Positions 1-12,704 of a stretch of DNA of 64,000 bases are shown piece after piece. The DNA comes from Blasia pusilla. Taxonomy: Eukaryota > Marchantiophyta > Marchantiopsida > Blasiales. Both the position numbers and the translations under genes were made by a program. The notes under the pieces are model-generated. The model did not search any database and was not told the DNA's origin. It saw only the letters and a list, made by a program, of their open reading frames with translations. The first letter of the stretch is position 1. Every line of letters begins with the position of its first letter. The stretch spans positions 31,372,001-31,436,000 of the forward strand of contig CM114274.1 in the NCBI GenBank assembly GCA_050084515.1, written 5' to 3'.

Positions 1-266
1 GTGAGAACCTCAAAGATTACGACACGACACGAGGCTTGCAGGAAATAGATACTAGTTCGGATTGGCGGCTCCGTGGTGCACGTGAATATCCATTCGACTA
101 TTTAGAAATGATACTATACATGGTCGATATCCTTTGGATCTGTAGATCTGGTCGCTGTACTGCCTTGCAAGGTGAGCCATGATGTGTAAGCCGAGGTAAA
201 TTTCGGGGGAACATTAAGGCAAGTTAAATTAAGGTATTCAGCCGTGGCAGCCGAAGAGTTGGAATG

Positions 267-746
267 TTACCCCGCGTGAGAGGTGAAATGAGGGAAGAAA
301 GCTTCTGAAACGATACTGGGATTCGGTTCGGCATCTGCGGAGCTATTGCGAGTTGGATTTGGTAATTTGAACAAAGGGACAATTGAAACATCATGCGCAT
401 TCGGTATCGACAGCTTTTTCACGCTTGCGATGTAGAGGATGTGAAAATACACTTCAAATGATTGAAGCAGTCTTCCCGGGATCCTTCCCTTCGCGTCAAA
501 GATATGCGTGCGTGTGACTAATAACAGCGAAATCTTGAATCTTGAATCTAGAGTATCCAATTCGTTTCCCTTGCATTTGAACCTCGCTTCGTCAATACCA
601 GTATGCTGGCGGGGATTGTTGAACGCGCAGTATGTTTTTCCACTGATAGTTGAGGAGCAATAACAAACGATGACGCTGGTCGTGCCTCCCTGTTGAAAAA
701 TTGGATCTAGTCGGAGTTTGGGATTCGTTGTGGTTTTTCGATTCAT
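267..746 (-). CDS. Hypothetical ORF, 159 codons
   Basis: An open frame of 159 codons from ATG to stop. I recognise no domain, signal peptide or membrane segment. The product is mixed in composition with scattered cysteines and no repeat. There is no similar gene in the window, and a splice partner on either side is not evident. It may be an exon of a gene extending past the left edge, or chance. Confidence is low because the only support is length. Confidence 0.2.
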   Translation of the reverse strand: MNRKTTTNPKLRLDPIFQQGGTTSVIVCYCSSTISGKTYCAFNNPRQHTGIDEARFKCKGNELDTLDSRFKISLLLVTRTHIFDAKGRIPGRLLQSFEVYFHILYIASVKKLSIPNAHDVSIVPLFKLPNPTRNSSADAEPNPSIVSEAFFPHFTSHAG

Positions 747-2480
747 GCTCTAATGTATGCAGGGACTAGGGTTTGGACATTTGCGATTATCTCAGACAGA
801 GAAGTCTCAATCCTTAATCCACTGGGTGGTCAAGTCTGAGTTTCGTTCCGATCCCTTCTATGATCACCTTATGGAAGATCGAAAATGAGACTCGGAACTA
901 GCTGTTCGGGATTAGATGGAAACACCTTCTCGCGATTTAGAAGTATGAAGTCCAGATCCTCATCGGACAGACATTTATCCCTTTCTTTTGAATATTCCTG
1001 GATTGAATAACCCATGCCCATCATGCCATCAAACAAGCAGCATGTGTTCGAAGTGACATTAAGCAGCTAATACGAAGTGATATTAAGCAGCGGATATGAA
1101 GAGTGAGAGAGAGAGATCCCCGAAAGCTGTCGCCACCAAGAAACTGCCACCTTCACGACAGTGCCACCTTCGTGCGCATGCGGGCATGGCATCACGCGAA
1201 TGGTTGAGATTCAGAGACCATTCTGTCTACATGATGTATATTACGAAGCCGACCATTCGTGTTCAAAGGCTGTAAAATCTCTCCGTTATTCTCTATGTTG
1301 TGGGTACGTACGAGGTTGGTGTTATCGTCACGATCTGGATTCATGAAGTACACAGGATCTTTCGTGACAACCACGTGAGAATTTGACAACTCCCTCCACC
1401 AAATGTGGTCAGTTTGTTCCACCCTATGCCCTACACGATCCCGTGACCCCGTGATTGTAAACTTTCACGGAATATGAAAAGATCTTGAAGCTTCAAACAG
1501 CGGTTCATAGGAAAGATCAGCGAACCGCATAAAGTCTGCTACGGAACGCTCAGAAACAGGATCTTACACTCTCAACAGAAGGTGGAACACCAGGAAGAGG
1601 AGAAGGGCAAAGGAGGCCCTCTGGAAGTCAGTCAGACGCAGTCATTAGCTCAAGTTCTAACAGATTCTCGGTAGCATAGCAAACATGGGGGGTTGGAAAG
1701 ATCTAAAGGAATCTAGTACGGGGCCAGGACGTACCTGATTCATTTCCTTGACAATTCGATCGAGTTGGTTCTGAAAACTGCTTTGAAGATCGATCCGTCT
1801 CTTCGACGCACAGGGTCTTAACAACTAGCAAATTGTCACATGCCCTTCTGGCACTGTAAAACATACTGCCATTCTACTTTGGATCATCCCTGTCAAGGCT
1901 CCTGGGGAGTAACACCTGAAGTGCATTTCACTCACATGGAACAAAAAGGGTCACTAGCAGATCGGAACGATGAGATGAATGAGGAAACGGGAAATTGAGG
2001 AACGGAAGTACATGTAAACTCTAGATTTGCGAAGTTATCCGCGTGAGCTAGCACATTACTGAAATTTCATGTCGTGAACGAGAGAAAGACCTACACTGCA
2101 TATAAGATGTCCCCCTGAATAATGATTACTTTAGCTTTTGACACAGAAGAATCGATAGCCATTATCGCTCCACGCATCTAACGGAACCTAAATGTGGTCC
2201 ACAGGACCGCAGCTCTACCGACCAAAATTTTCGACCCGAACCTCTAACCTGCACGGAATCATTTTCAACAAACAGCAGAAGTGTTGGAATATGTCAACGG
2301 CAACAAGACAGCCGATCTGAATGTCCATTTAGGCGTTAGGCGCGGAAACGGAAGGACTATCGGCCTATAAACGATTCATGTAACGTATGGGAACTATTTC
2401 CCACTGAAACAACCAGAGACCTCTAAAACTCTCAGGACATGAGAACAAAGATGCACTTCGATAAAAACGAGTGATGGAAA
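747..2480. other. No recognisable gene
   Basis: Mixed-composition sequence with frequent stops in all frames. Only short frames are present (for example near 1161-1422 on both strands), without domains or clear splice sites. No terminal repeats or tandem arrays were seen. Confidence 0.4.
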
Positions 2481-2569
2481 ACCCATCGGAAGTACAAAAG
2501 AGGGGGACTCAAAGAGTCAAAACCTAAGGCCACAACAGGACCAGAAAAGGAAGAAGGGGGCATTCCCCC

Positions 2570-3391
2570 CTAACGACGAAACTCACCAACAGCATAGACA
2601 ATATCAGCAACAACAAGAGAGCTATGACTACTACTAAGTGGGGCTCTAGCGTCGGCCTCTCCCACAGCCTGAGCCCGCCGCAAAATCCCATTAGCCTGGG
2701 CACGCTGCAACGCTATGGAGACCCCCTGCCTACAATACAGAATCGCAGTAGCTAAGGACAACCCATTTCTCGAGTGGAGATGATGGGCGCAGTCCGTAAG
2801 GAACGAGTCGAACCTCTCCCCCATAGCCCCATACATCTCTATGGCAGGGGATGAAGATGTGTCCTCGTGTAGTCGATCAGTAGATATGTGTCTTCTTCCG
2901 CCGCCGCCGCCGCGCTCCTTGTAGCATTCGCCCTTGGGCCACCACTTGGGCTCTGACCGCCTCCCGCGAGAATCTGTGACTACCACGTCCGCCACAACCA
3001 CCTCGGCCTCACGTGTCATGTAGAGATCGGCACGAATGAGGGAATCCCGCATGGAGTAGTGCCTCTCTCTCTGCACATGGAAGCCACTCTCCCGAGCAAC
3101 ATCGAACATGATATCCCCGACCTTTGCATCGTGAGTGGCTATCCTCTCACCCCCAACTGGACAGCGTGCCAAATGCACATCAAGTGGATCCAGGCTCCGG
3201 CGACACTCGCAGTGTGTCGAACCAACCACCGATGGTTGGGGGAGGCCCAAGCGGAACCGCATCGCTGTGGTATAGGTAAGTGGTGCGATACGGAAAGCGT
3301 GGAGAAGGGGGCGCGCCCCTACCCATGAGCCTGCCCCCTTTCCGGAGCAAGAGCGAAGACATGTGAGCAAAGTGGTACATAGAAATCTCAT
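2570..3391 (-). mobile_element. LINE fragment: CCHC zinc knuckle and restriction-like endonuclease tail
   Basis: This is the C-terminal part of a non-LTR retrotransposon polyprotein, 5'-truncated so that the RT is missing. Seen in order: a lead-in (GSWVGARPLLHAF), a Cys/His cluster of the type CxC-x8-DxH-x3-C, then GGERIATHD, and a later segment RADLYM followed by VVVADVVVTD. In R2-type elements a CCHC cluster followed by R-x3-H and then PD...D is the restriction-like endonuclease domain, so I assign it there; the usual proline before the first Asp is Ala here. A Gly run comes from a (CCG)5 microsatellite at about 2898-2914. The same tail recurs at 52624-53430 and, more decayed, at 33150-33395. 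The frame is open but the element is a dead truncation. Confidence 0.72.
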
Positions 3392-3598
3392 ATTTACGGC
3401 CCCTACAATAAGTGGACTCCAAGTGCAAGTTACTATGCACGTTTCTACCTAGGATAACGGTCGGATACGTTACTATAAATTCTCTCATTAATACGGAATA
3501 GTATCCATTCTCTATTCGTTCTCGGAACCGCCTTGTTATTCCGAGATTAGTTCTAAAACTCAAAATCCTGAAAAGGGGCCGCGTACTAGGAGTAGACA

Positions 3599-3745
3599 GA
3601 ATGCAGTCCCCTTTTCATAGGGAGAGACAGCGAACCTCAAAAGAGAACCTCAAAAGAGAGAGCGTGCAGGAAGAATGCAGTCCCCTTTTCATAGGGTGAG
3701 ACAGCGAACATCAAGAGAGAAGAGGGCAGGAAGAAGAGGCATAGA
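3599..3745. repeat. Two-copy tandem repeat, period 74 bp
   Basis: The segment starting ATGCAGTCCCCTTTTCATAG at 3601 recurs at 3675 with a few changes, each followed by an AG-rich tract. Neither copy has coding potential. It lies just upstream (minus-strand sense) of the truncated LINE fragment. Confidence 0.7.
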
Positions 3746-4609
3746 GAATTAGTATGGTAAGTGGATCGTATGGAGGGCTAGCCCACCACTAAAATCAAAA
3801 GGGGGTTTTGTGGTTCCATTTTGGCATTGAATTAGAATGATGGAGAAAGGAGATAGAGGATAAGGAGGATATGGAGGAGGAGGACTACGGCGAGGATATG
3901 GAAGAGGAGGACTACGGTGAGGAGATGGAGGGACGTATAGAATTTTGCTTGTAATTATTTCCATAGTGATCCAATATTTTCAATCTAAGGTCCAATGTGT
4001 TCATCTTCTCAAGCTTGAATTTTGGATTCTTCTTTTTTCCATTTAAGATTGAATTTTTCAAGGTTCTTGGGATCTTTGGACCTCCTTCTCTCTTAAATGT
4101 GCTCATAGATTCCTATACGTAATTTCAAACATAGCGCTCTCCTTATAGAGTGATACCGGGTTACCATCCGTTTAAGGGATTCCTCTTGCTTTTCTGGATC
4201 TTTTGATACGGGTTGGGCCCAACATTACGAACTCAGTCCCTCATAGCGGTCATTGGTGGGTGGGTCACTTACTTCTCACATCCTCTTTTTTGGTGTTTCT
4301 AATTTCTTTCATAATTTTCTTCTGGAATGTCAATTTTGGACGTGTTTGGGCCTGTTTGGATCGTCTTGACGAGCTTGTTCTTTTCTCAGGGGTCTCACTT
4401 CCACGGAAGAGACCCATAACGTACGACAAAGTATAGGATTTTTAAATTCGATTTCGCGGAAGATTTATAAAGCTTTGTGGAAGAACTTAAGGGTATTTTT
4501 AATATATCAAAACGCTTATAATAAAAATAGAGCATGATTAATTCTCTGTTTATACATGGAAGCTGTTCAAGGAAGTAAGGGGTAGATAAAAAAATATGAG
4601 ACAAAATTT

Positions 4610-5630
4610 AGGCTTTACGATTTTTTTTCCATGTGTGGGTGTTCATTTGAAGTTTTGATTTTTTCCATGTGTTCCTGGGTTTGGAGTGCCTCTTTGGGAA
4701 AAGTTTCATGATTTTTGGAACCATGGTTGAGGGGGAGGGGAGAAAAACAGATATCAAAAAGGAAGAGGAGGGCTTCGAGTAGGAATGTTCCAAGTCTTTA
4801 TTTCATTTTCATGTTCATATTGAGGTATTTTTTTTGCAACCATTGGATGGTGTTGAAGACCGTTTTTAGGGTTAAAATTTTTTTTTCATGCGTGGGTGTT
4901 TATTTGAAGTTTTGATTTTTTCCCTATGTTCCTAGACTTGGATTTCCTCTTTGAGAAAAGTTTCATGATTTTTGGAACCATGGTTGAGGGAGAGGGGAGT
5001 AAAAGAGGGGTCAAGAAGGAAGAGGAGGGCTTTGAGTAGGAATGTTCCAAGTCTTTGTTTCATTTTCATGTTCACATTGAGAATTTTTTTTCAACCATTG
5101 GATGGTGTTGACACTTGGAAAATACCTTGATATTACATCCCTTGCAATCTTCAATGGTTCAGATCTACGTTTTTGGCTTCCATGCTCAAAAACAAAATAG
5201 GATACCATTTTTAGGGTTTAAAATTTTTATTTTCATGTGTGGATGCTCATTTCAAGTTTTGATTTTTTCCATGTGTTCCTGGGCTTGAAGTGCCTCTTTG
5301 GGATAATTTTCATGATTTTAGGAATCGTGGTTGAGGGGAAAGGGAAAAAACGAGGGGTCAAGAAGGAAGAGGAGGGCTACGAGTAAGAATGTTCAAAGTC
5401 TTTGTTTCATTTTCATGTTCATATTGAATTTTCTTTTGTTCCAACCATTGGATTGTGTGGAAAAATGGGAGATGCTTTTCAATTAAATTCCTTGCAAACT
5501 TCAACGGTTCAGATGTGCCATTATGGCTCCCATACTTAAACAAAAAGGGAGACTATTTTTAGAGTTTATGACTTTAATCTCCATGTATGGGCAGTCATTT
5601 GAAGTCTCTATGTTCCTAGGTATGTGGCTT
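4610..5630. repeat. Tandem repeat, ~345-bp unit, four partial copies
   Basis: The block CATTTGAAGTTTTGATTTTT and its surroundings recur near 4645, 4903, 5248 and (weaker) 5595. Spacings are about 258, 345 and 347 bp. The first unit lacks roughly 90 bp that contain a TTCAATGGTTCAGAT-like stretch present in units two and three. Two short minus-strand frames (5011-5208 and 5358-5543) are repeat copies of each other, which argues that they follow from the repeat and are not genes. Units differ by many substitutions, so the array is old. Confidence 0.75.
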
Positions 5631-5639
5631 TGGAACATT

Positions 5640-8140
5640 GGGATTTGTAGGTTTTTTTAGTTTAAAATTCCGGCTTTTGAAATGTTAAGTACTCTGCTTT
5701 TTTTCTTCCCGACACATCCAAGCCGGAGATCAAAGGGATCTATTCTCTCGTTCTAACGTGGGATGCGGCCACGCTTTGGAGCCTTGTTTGGAGCTCCGTT
5801 TGCTTCGTGCGGCTGAAATTTCTCACTCTCTTGTCTTCAGTTTGGAGATGTGCTTTGCCTTGCGCTGATGAAATCTCTCTCTCTCTCTCTCTCAATCCAG
5901 TGTTTCTCTCTCCACTGTTCCGGTTACCAATAGAGATTGAAGGTGCTCAGTGGATTTTCTTGCAAGGCAACGGTTTTGCATAAGCGCAGCTCAATACTCT
6001 CACCTGGTAAGCTTCAACACTGCTCCTTGCATCAAGCTTTTGGGGCCCGCTGATTTTGATTTGGAAATGGTGTTGGAGAGTGCTCAACTCACATTTACGT
6101 TTCCAATGTTGTCTCTGTAGAGCTCTACGTAAGTGCCAATCACTGGAGAAGAAACATTCTAGCAGAATCATTGATGAGGAAGTAAAGCCAAGCAAGATTT
6201 GCAACAAACCGCGATCAGGTGGATGTGGCTCGTATTCTTGCTCATCGGTTACACTCATGTCTCTATTTTGTTTTGATATGGTCGATTGAGGAGATATGTC
6301 TCCGTCGCCTGTGCCACCGTCGCTCAGGACAGATTCAATGCGTCAAGTCGAATAGATCTAGGTCGGTTCAATCCAGTCTAGTCCAACATACCTTTGATGC
6401 AGATATCTTTTCCACATCTTATCCTCGACAAGAGAGGATAATTCGTCTCTTATGGCATTCGAGAGGTGGTCTCTTCTAATCCGTTGGATGTAATCTTATT
6501 CCACTACAGCAATTCTTAGTCCACTACTGCCGATAGTAAGATGGTTGGATCATCAACCAGAAGTTCAGAACGGCCAGCTGCCCTGCTTTCCCTCGAAAGA
6601 ACGCTCCCGAGAGAAATGGCCGCGCAATCTGAAAGTATCTCTCCACTAGAAACAATTTCTCCCAACGATGTGCAGTTGACTGCCGGCCACTCATGGAGAA
6701 TAGGAACTGGTTCCTCGGTAGCTAAGGTGGCAAAAATTGAGATGTGAAGCACCAGACTTCTCGCGTACGCTCCGCCTTTTGCACCACCACCTAATTCCCC
6801 ATAGCTTGCTGCCACATGCTATTATTGGACATGCACCTTTACATGCCTGAAGATGTACTACCATTTTTCTAGCCTTGGGCAAGTCACTGATACTACAGAA
6901 ATCATTCTTGCCACTATCAGAATTTTGACGTCGCTCATCTTCAGGCACAAGTCCTATCAACTAGATGAGACCGTTTTTTGGCGAAACTTCAGTTGTAGGC
7001 ATATGTCTGCGTTACTGTTTGAAGTTCTACACCATCAATACCATTCGCTTCGGTAGCTTCAGTGATGCTGCCACCATGAACCTGCAAACCATCTATTACA
7101 TGTTCTGAACATCCACGGAAATGTAATTAATAGTTCACTGCACGTAAAAATGGCTTAGTGATGGGAAACTGGACCGGTCCTATTTTAGGAGTGCTAAGAT
7201 AACCAGGCCGACTTTCACCGTTACTCTTGTAGTTTACCACTTGTCCAGCTCGATAAGTGATTTTCCCGATCTGTCAAGATTATCATCAGCTATTCGACAA
7301 TCCTATTTGCACCTCAGTTCTGCTCTACTGATCGAATTTCCTCAGCCAAAGTTGTGGTGTCCGACGAATAAACATGATTGAGGGGCACAATCACTCCGCA
7401 TCATATTAATTGGCGAATTGTTGTAAAATCTCTACCAAATATACTCCTATTCCTGAGCGTGGGTGCCAGCTATTTTCCGTACTGAAATCTCTCGCGCTAC
7501 ATGCTCGGTGCACAGTAAGTATATCATCAGTACACACGCAGGTACTTTTGCTAGCGGGCACCAACAACGTGGTAAATTTTGAAGTTTCTAGAAATGGATT
7601 TGTCGTAGGGATTACTCACGGCAGAGTATACACCAAGATGGTAGCCGTTTGTATTGAGTCACAACCAAAATTATCAACCATGAAACACGACTCACCGATG
7701 AGAAAGTGACTGAGCCTACGAACTGTATTAGGAGTGAAGATTTGTGACATGTAAGGAGCGAACCCCGTGTTCTTGCGTATAGAGACCTCATCGAGATGAA
7801 CTCTCCAATTTATTTATGGACTATCACCAGTGACCTGATCTCGCGTGCATGAGGAAGTGCGATCAAAACTGCGCAACGATGGCCACGCCGTTGCATCTAC
7901 TTCACATCACCGTACCGAGCACTCATCAAGTAGTGCTTGTCATAGCCTTGTGACCATAGACCCAGCGCCTAGGTTGGACGGTGCTAGAGACTAGGATGGG
8001 TGTAGAGAGAGGAAAACGTCAAGAAGGTATCATGAGGAGGGAGGCACTCTCATATAGTTTGAGTGCACACCATACAAAGTGCCAACTGGAAGTTGCTTAC
8101 ACCACTATCTATATTACTTGATTGGAATCCCCAATACACA
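5640..8140. other. No assigned gene; TC microsatellite at 5874-5893
   Basis: A (TC)10 run lies in a pyrimidine-rich stretch. Several short frames follow (6056-6479, 6541-6815, 7410-7709) but none shows a domain. Possible splice donors (GTAAGC near 6006, GTAAGT near 6130) suggest an untranslated or noncoding transcript region, but I cannot build a gene. The end (about 7930-8165) resembles sequence at 12705-12970, on the other side of the copia remnant. Confidence 0.35.
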
Positions 8141-8719
8141 TTACTTACCAGTGTGGCAGCTTTGGGTTTGTAAAGAGAGAGAAAGAATGAAATGAATGAA
8201 GTGATTTATTGTCTATGGGGACCCAAACTGAGTCATGGGACTTGGATGCCCAAGATCCTTGATCCAGGTGTTGTTCTCTCTTCGCACACCTGTGTAAGAA
8301 TTTATGATTTTTTCTTAATGCAATACTTCCTTTGTTTTCAACCTGTAGGGATGTAGGAGTCATCTGTTCATATCCAAGATCATTCAATAAGCTCGTCAAC
8401 CAGATCACCTCCTGAGCAGCAAAAGAAAGCGCCATGTATTGTGCCTCAGTTGTAGAGAGTGCAATAGTTCTTTGTTTCTTACTGCACCAGCTGATCACCC
8501 CTCCACTTAACAAGAAGACATATCCACTCGTTGATCTTCTTTCATCAGTATCATCTCCCCAACTTGCATCTGAGAACCCTTCCAAGATTGGTCCATTTTC
8601 TTGATGCCTGTATTCCAAGTATGTTCTTGTTGTGCCATGCAAATATCTGAATACTCTCTTCAGACATTTCCAATGTTCTATTGAAGGTTTTCTGGTGTAC
8701 CTGGCTAAGACACCAACTG

Positions 8720-9720
8720 TGTCGCGACCCTCATGACCAAACGAGTGCCAAGCGGAACATCAGAACATTAGCGGGCTCACGCTAAGATGGTTTGCGCGTT
8801 GGAGTAGTCTCGAAGAGGAGACAAGAGACGAGACGCGAGCGAGGCTTCGCGTTTCAGATGTTGTGGTTGCAACCGAGAAACTTGGACCAAACACGGAATG
8901 AGACTTGAAAGAATTCGAGTCTAGAAAGTGGGTTGCCAAAAGGAAGAATCCGGATTTGGAACGCCACTAGCGTTTGAGAGTTTTCGACTGTATTTATAAC
9001 CATAACTTTTAGCACCCAGATACGTTTGGATTAAATAAGGGTGTGTTGGAAGGCTTATGGAAAGCTAGTTCAAACGCACTAAAGATCTCTACAAACGCAT
9101 AAGCAACGGCTGAGAAATAACCCGAAAACGACTTTAAGTGGAGTCGGATTGAGGGCCACAATGAAGAGCCCGACCCTCCTTTTCCAAAGGGGGGTTATTG
9201 GAGAACCCCAGAAGTACTAGTAAGGGGGAAGGTCTCCGAGAGTGCTTGGAACCCGGAGCCCACTTTGGGCGCCGCAGGGCGGCTCAAGGGCATGGAACGA
9301 AACGCGAGTTTGGGGGTTGGGTTGGAAAACCTGCACCTAGTCTATTGAGGCAATTTTAGACATCCCTCTTGGATTTCACCCCGCGACTCAATTACTTGGG
9401 TCTCGGTTTGGAACTCACACGAGGTCCGTTGAATAGTTGGGATCGCTAGGCACGCAAGTGCTGTTTCAAATCCCTGGACTAACCAGGAAGTTTGTTCCAA
9501 GTCTTGAAGGACTTGCCATGTTTTGGAAACTAGGAATTAAGGAAGGGTGAGCTTGATGAGACGCCAAGTTGAGAACTCGGTGGGTTAGAACGCTGGTTGG
9601 CCCAGACCCGACTAACGAGAGTGCGTATTTGGGTGCAGATCGGCGATGAGATTGTGACCTATTGAACGTACGCTTCCGCAACACTAAAGATTGACATTCA
9701 AGGAGAGTAGGGGCGCGACA
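8720..9720 (+). repeat. 5' LTR of nested gypsy, 1001 bp
   Basis: It begins TGTCGCGACCC and ends GCGCGACA. The next bases hold TGGTATCAGAGC (9723-9734), the usual plant primer-binding site complementary to the initiator-Met tRNA 3' end, which fixes the LTR boundary. The last ~175 bp recur at 11101-11272 with about a dozen changes. Confidence 0.9.
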
Positions 9721-9869
9721 AGTGGTATCAGAGCTAATCCTTGGTGAGCGAGAATTTGGGGTCGTGGGATCAACCGGACGCTTGGGAAAACTTAAGGTAG
9801 CGGCTAGACTCAGACGCTCGAGGAGGGACGCAAGAAAGGAGGAGGAGATCTGAGTGAGTTGGCTTGAAA

Positions 9870-11106
9870 ATGGCAATCGAGGGAGAACAACCCAAGAAGC
9901 GCCGAATCAAGCGACGTGAACCAAGAGAGGAACCAATGCCGGACCGTGAAGCTATGGAGGAGACGGAGACTCCCGAAGAGCTGAACGCCAGTCGTGAGGA
10001 CGCTCCAGAGGCGAATCCTTCCGCGGGGCCATCGGGCCGAGACTCAGGGGAACGGACCGAGTCAAGCCAGACGTTGGACTTGTTGAAGTTGTTGGTGGAG
10101 CAGATGTCCCAGCAAAGCAAGCGGATTGCAGAGTTAGAGGCCAGCCGAAGTCTGGGAGCGGGCAAAAAGCTCTGCAAGACAAACCTGCCCACGCCATTCA
10201 CTAGGGTGGGGCGCTCGCGGAAAGTGAAGGATTTCCTTACGGAACTGGAATTGTACTTCGAGGCGTAGAGGGCAGGTGAGCAGGACAAGGTGACGGTAGC
10301 CGTTACTTTCCTGAAGGATCATGCGCTACAATGGTGGACAGCTCAACGAGAGGAATATCTGGTCGGCGAGTCACCTCTGAGTTGGGAGGAGTTCAAGGTG
10401 TTGATTGGGGATCGATTCACTCCGGAGTAACAAGGGTTGCGCAACACAGTGGAATGCGTGCGGATGCGGCAGAGTGGTTCCTTAAGCGCGTATGTGAGGG
10501 AGTTTATTGCAAAACGGACTTCTCTTCCAAAGATGGATGAGCGCACGAAGAAGGCTATCTTCATTAGTGGACTCAAGCCGAGCGCTGAAAAGGCCCTTTA
10601 CCGAATGCCGACGTTGCCAAAAGGTTTTTCGAAGAAGTCAAAAAAGAAGGAGGCGTTCAAAAGAGTGTGGAGTGGGGGCCAGCACGATCTAGGAGAGTTG
10701 TCTGGCCTAGCAGAAAAATGAGTGGAACTTCATGCGAAGCCGAGAGGAGGACAACACTCAAAGTCAGGGAACGGCAAGGTCATATGCTACAACTGTGGCG
10801 AACCGGGGCACCTGGCGAAAGTGTGTTCAAAACCGAAGGTTAGTAATGGGAGTACGATTGCGTTTGCTGCTAAGCATCTCTTGGCGGGTGATCTCGAGAC
10901 GTCCCTTCAGGTCACCAAGAGGACGCACAATTTGGTGTACCTAAGATCCAAGATTGCTAATCGCAATGTGTTGTTGCTCGTGGATACATGTGCTTTGCAC
11001 TCCTTCCTAAGTCCGAGAATCGTGAAGGAACTAGGGTTGTCTACCTCTAAGGCGGATGAGCCCATTCGAGTAGGATTTGCAGGAGGCAAGTCCTACAGGA
11101 GAGCTT
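9870..11106 (+). pseudogene. Gypsy gag, zinc knuckle and aspartic protease (stops in frame)
   Basis: From ATG at 9870 the frame encodes a Glu/Arg-rich N-terminus, then a retrotransposon gag domain: LTELELYFEA, a stop at 10266, then FLKDHALQWWTA, another stop at 10428, and VREFIAKRTSLP. It continues to a CCHC knuckle C-YN-C-GEPG-H-LAKV-C at about 10787-10828, after one more stop at 10719. The protease core reads LLLVDTCALHSF, so the catalytic D-T-G has become D-T-C. The frame is cut off at 11106 where the remnant right LTR begins. Gag and PR would package RNA and process the polyprotein, but at least three stops and the changed active site make this copy inactive. Confidence 0.88.
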
Positions 11107-11272
11107 GATGAGATGCCGAGTTGAGAACTCGGTGGGTTAGAACGCTGGTTGGCCCAGACTCGACTAACGAGAGTGCGTGTTTGGGCGCAGATCGGAGATG
11201 AGATCGTGACCTACTGAACGTACGCTTCCGCAACAATAAAGATTGAAGTTCAAGGAGAGTAGGGGCGCGACA
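11101..11272 (+). repeat. 3' LTR remnant of nested gypsy
   Basis: The 172 bp match the last ~175 bp of the LTR at 8720-9720 (shared GAGCTTGATGAGA start and GTAGGGGCGCGACA end). Its left part and the whole pol region were removed in one deletion. Confidence 0.88.
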
Positions 11273-12704
11273 AACTGGGTATGCTAAATCTGCTCTGACA
11301 CCAACCAATGGTCTTTCTACTAGGTGGCAAATCTACAAACTTCCATGTCTCATTTTTCTCTAATGAGACCTTTTCTTCTGCCACAACCTGCTCCCACTGT
11401 TTCGAATCATTCCTGCTCATAGCCTCACTCAAAGAGTTGGGCTCTACAACTCCTTCTTCAATAGCATGGGCTTCATTTATCCCCAACCTTTCTACATGTT
11501 TGGAAATTTTTCCAGATCTCCTTTGCTCTGAGATCTCCTTGATCACTCCCTCTATGTACTCATGTGCCTCTATAACTTGCTTGGCTGCACTTCTCCCTTG
11601 TTCACCTTCATAGGCTGACCATTTTCAACATGATCTTCATCTCTTACACCTTGGGTGCAAGTATCTAATCCTCCACTACATTCTGCAAGTGAATCCTTTG
11701 ATACTTCCTCCTTATGAGCATCTTGATGTGAGTTTGACACTACAGGGATGATTACAGGAGTGACAACAGAAGTGATTACTGGCACCACTTTGGTGACCAT
11801 TGACTCTTTGTGCTCGAGTCTTTCCAAAACTCTTCTCATCAAAAGTCACATCATTGTTTCGAATTGCCTTTGTGTTCTAGGATTATACAACATGTATCCT
11901 TTCAGCCCTTCTTCATACCCAACAAATATGTACTTGTCAACCTTTGCATCTAGTTTCCTCCTTTGTGTATCAGGGGTGAGGGCATAGCCAACACAACCAA
12001 ACACTTTCAATCTAGAAATGTCAGGTTTCTTACCAGACCAGCACTCTTCTGGAGTTGCAGTAAATGCAAATTGTTGAGGTGTCCCATAGAATTGAGCTAG
12101 AGATTAGATGAACTTCTGGTTAGCAAAATTGTTGGAGGAGTAGAAGATTGACATTCAAGTAGATACATGCTTTGCTTGGCAAAACCTCTGCCTAAACTAT
12201 GACCAGTAATTGTAGCATATATTCTGCCATTTTCTTTATCAGAAATGAGCATGAGAGAGTTAGGAAGGAAATCAGAGAACAATTCTCTTTGACAACAAAC
12301 ATGAGAATTTGAACCATAATCAAGGATTCAAAGTTTGGAAAGATCTGGGAAAGTAGTTGTACAAGATTTTTTTATCATGAACAGATAGAGTGGTTCATCT
12401 GGTTGTAGTTCCTCAGATGTGGAGCATGTTAATGCTTGATTGATGGGTGAAGTATTGACTAACAAAGATGAGGTATCTTTTGATTGAGTTTTGCAATACT
12501 AAGGAAATATCTTGAGAATTTTTCTATTAGGACATTTGCTTGAGATATGATATTTCTGGTTACAAATGTAACAGTAAGGCTCTTTGGGATTCCTCTGAGG
12601 AGTGTTTCTTTCATGCCCGATAGATGTAGATTGAAACTTCCCTCTAGTCTGTGTATTTTGAATTTTGTGCAAGAGACCCAAAGAAAGAAAGTCTCTACTC
12701 ATTA

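Larger units (their letters stand above)
8720..11272 (+). mobile_element. Shortened Ty3/gypsy element nested in copia, TSD AACTG
   Basis: It starts TGTCGCGACCC at 8720 and ends GGGGCGCGACA at 11272. The host copia is duplicated at each side as AACTG (8715-8719 and 11273-11277), which is direct proof of an integrase-type insertion. Inside: a full left LTR, a primer-binding site, gag, zinc knuckle and protease. Then comes an abrupt jump into the last 172 bp of the right LTR. RT, RNase H and integrase are absent, so this copy cannot move by itself. The left LTR resembles the LTR at 50344-50981. Confidence 0.9.

Noticed and set aside
5947-6479. Frames on both strands as a gene next to the TC microsatellite
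   Set aside because: No domain or consistent splice model; kept only as unassigned sequence.
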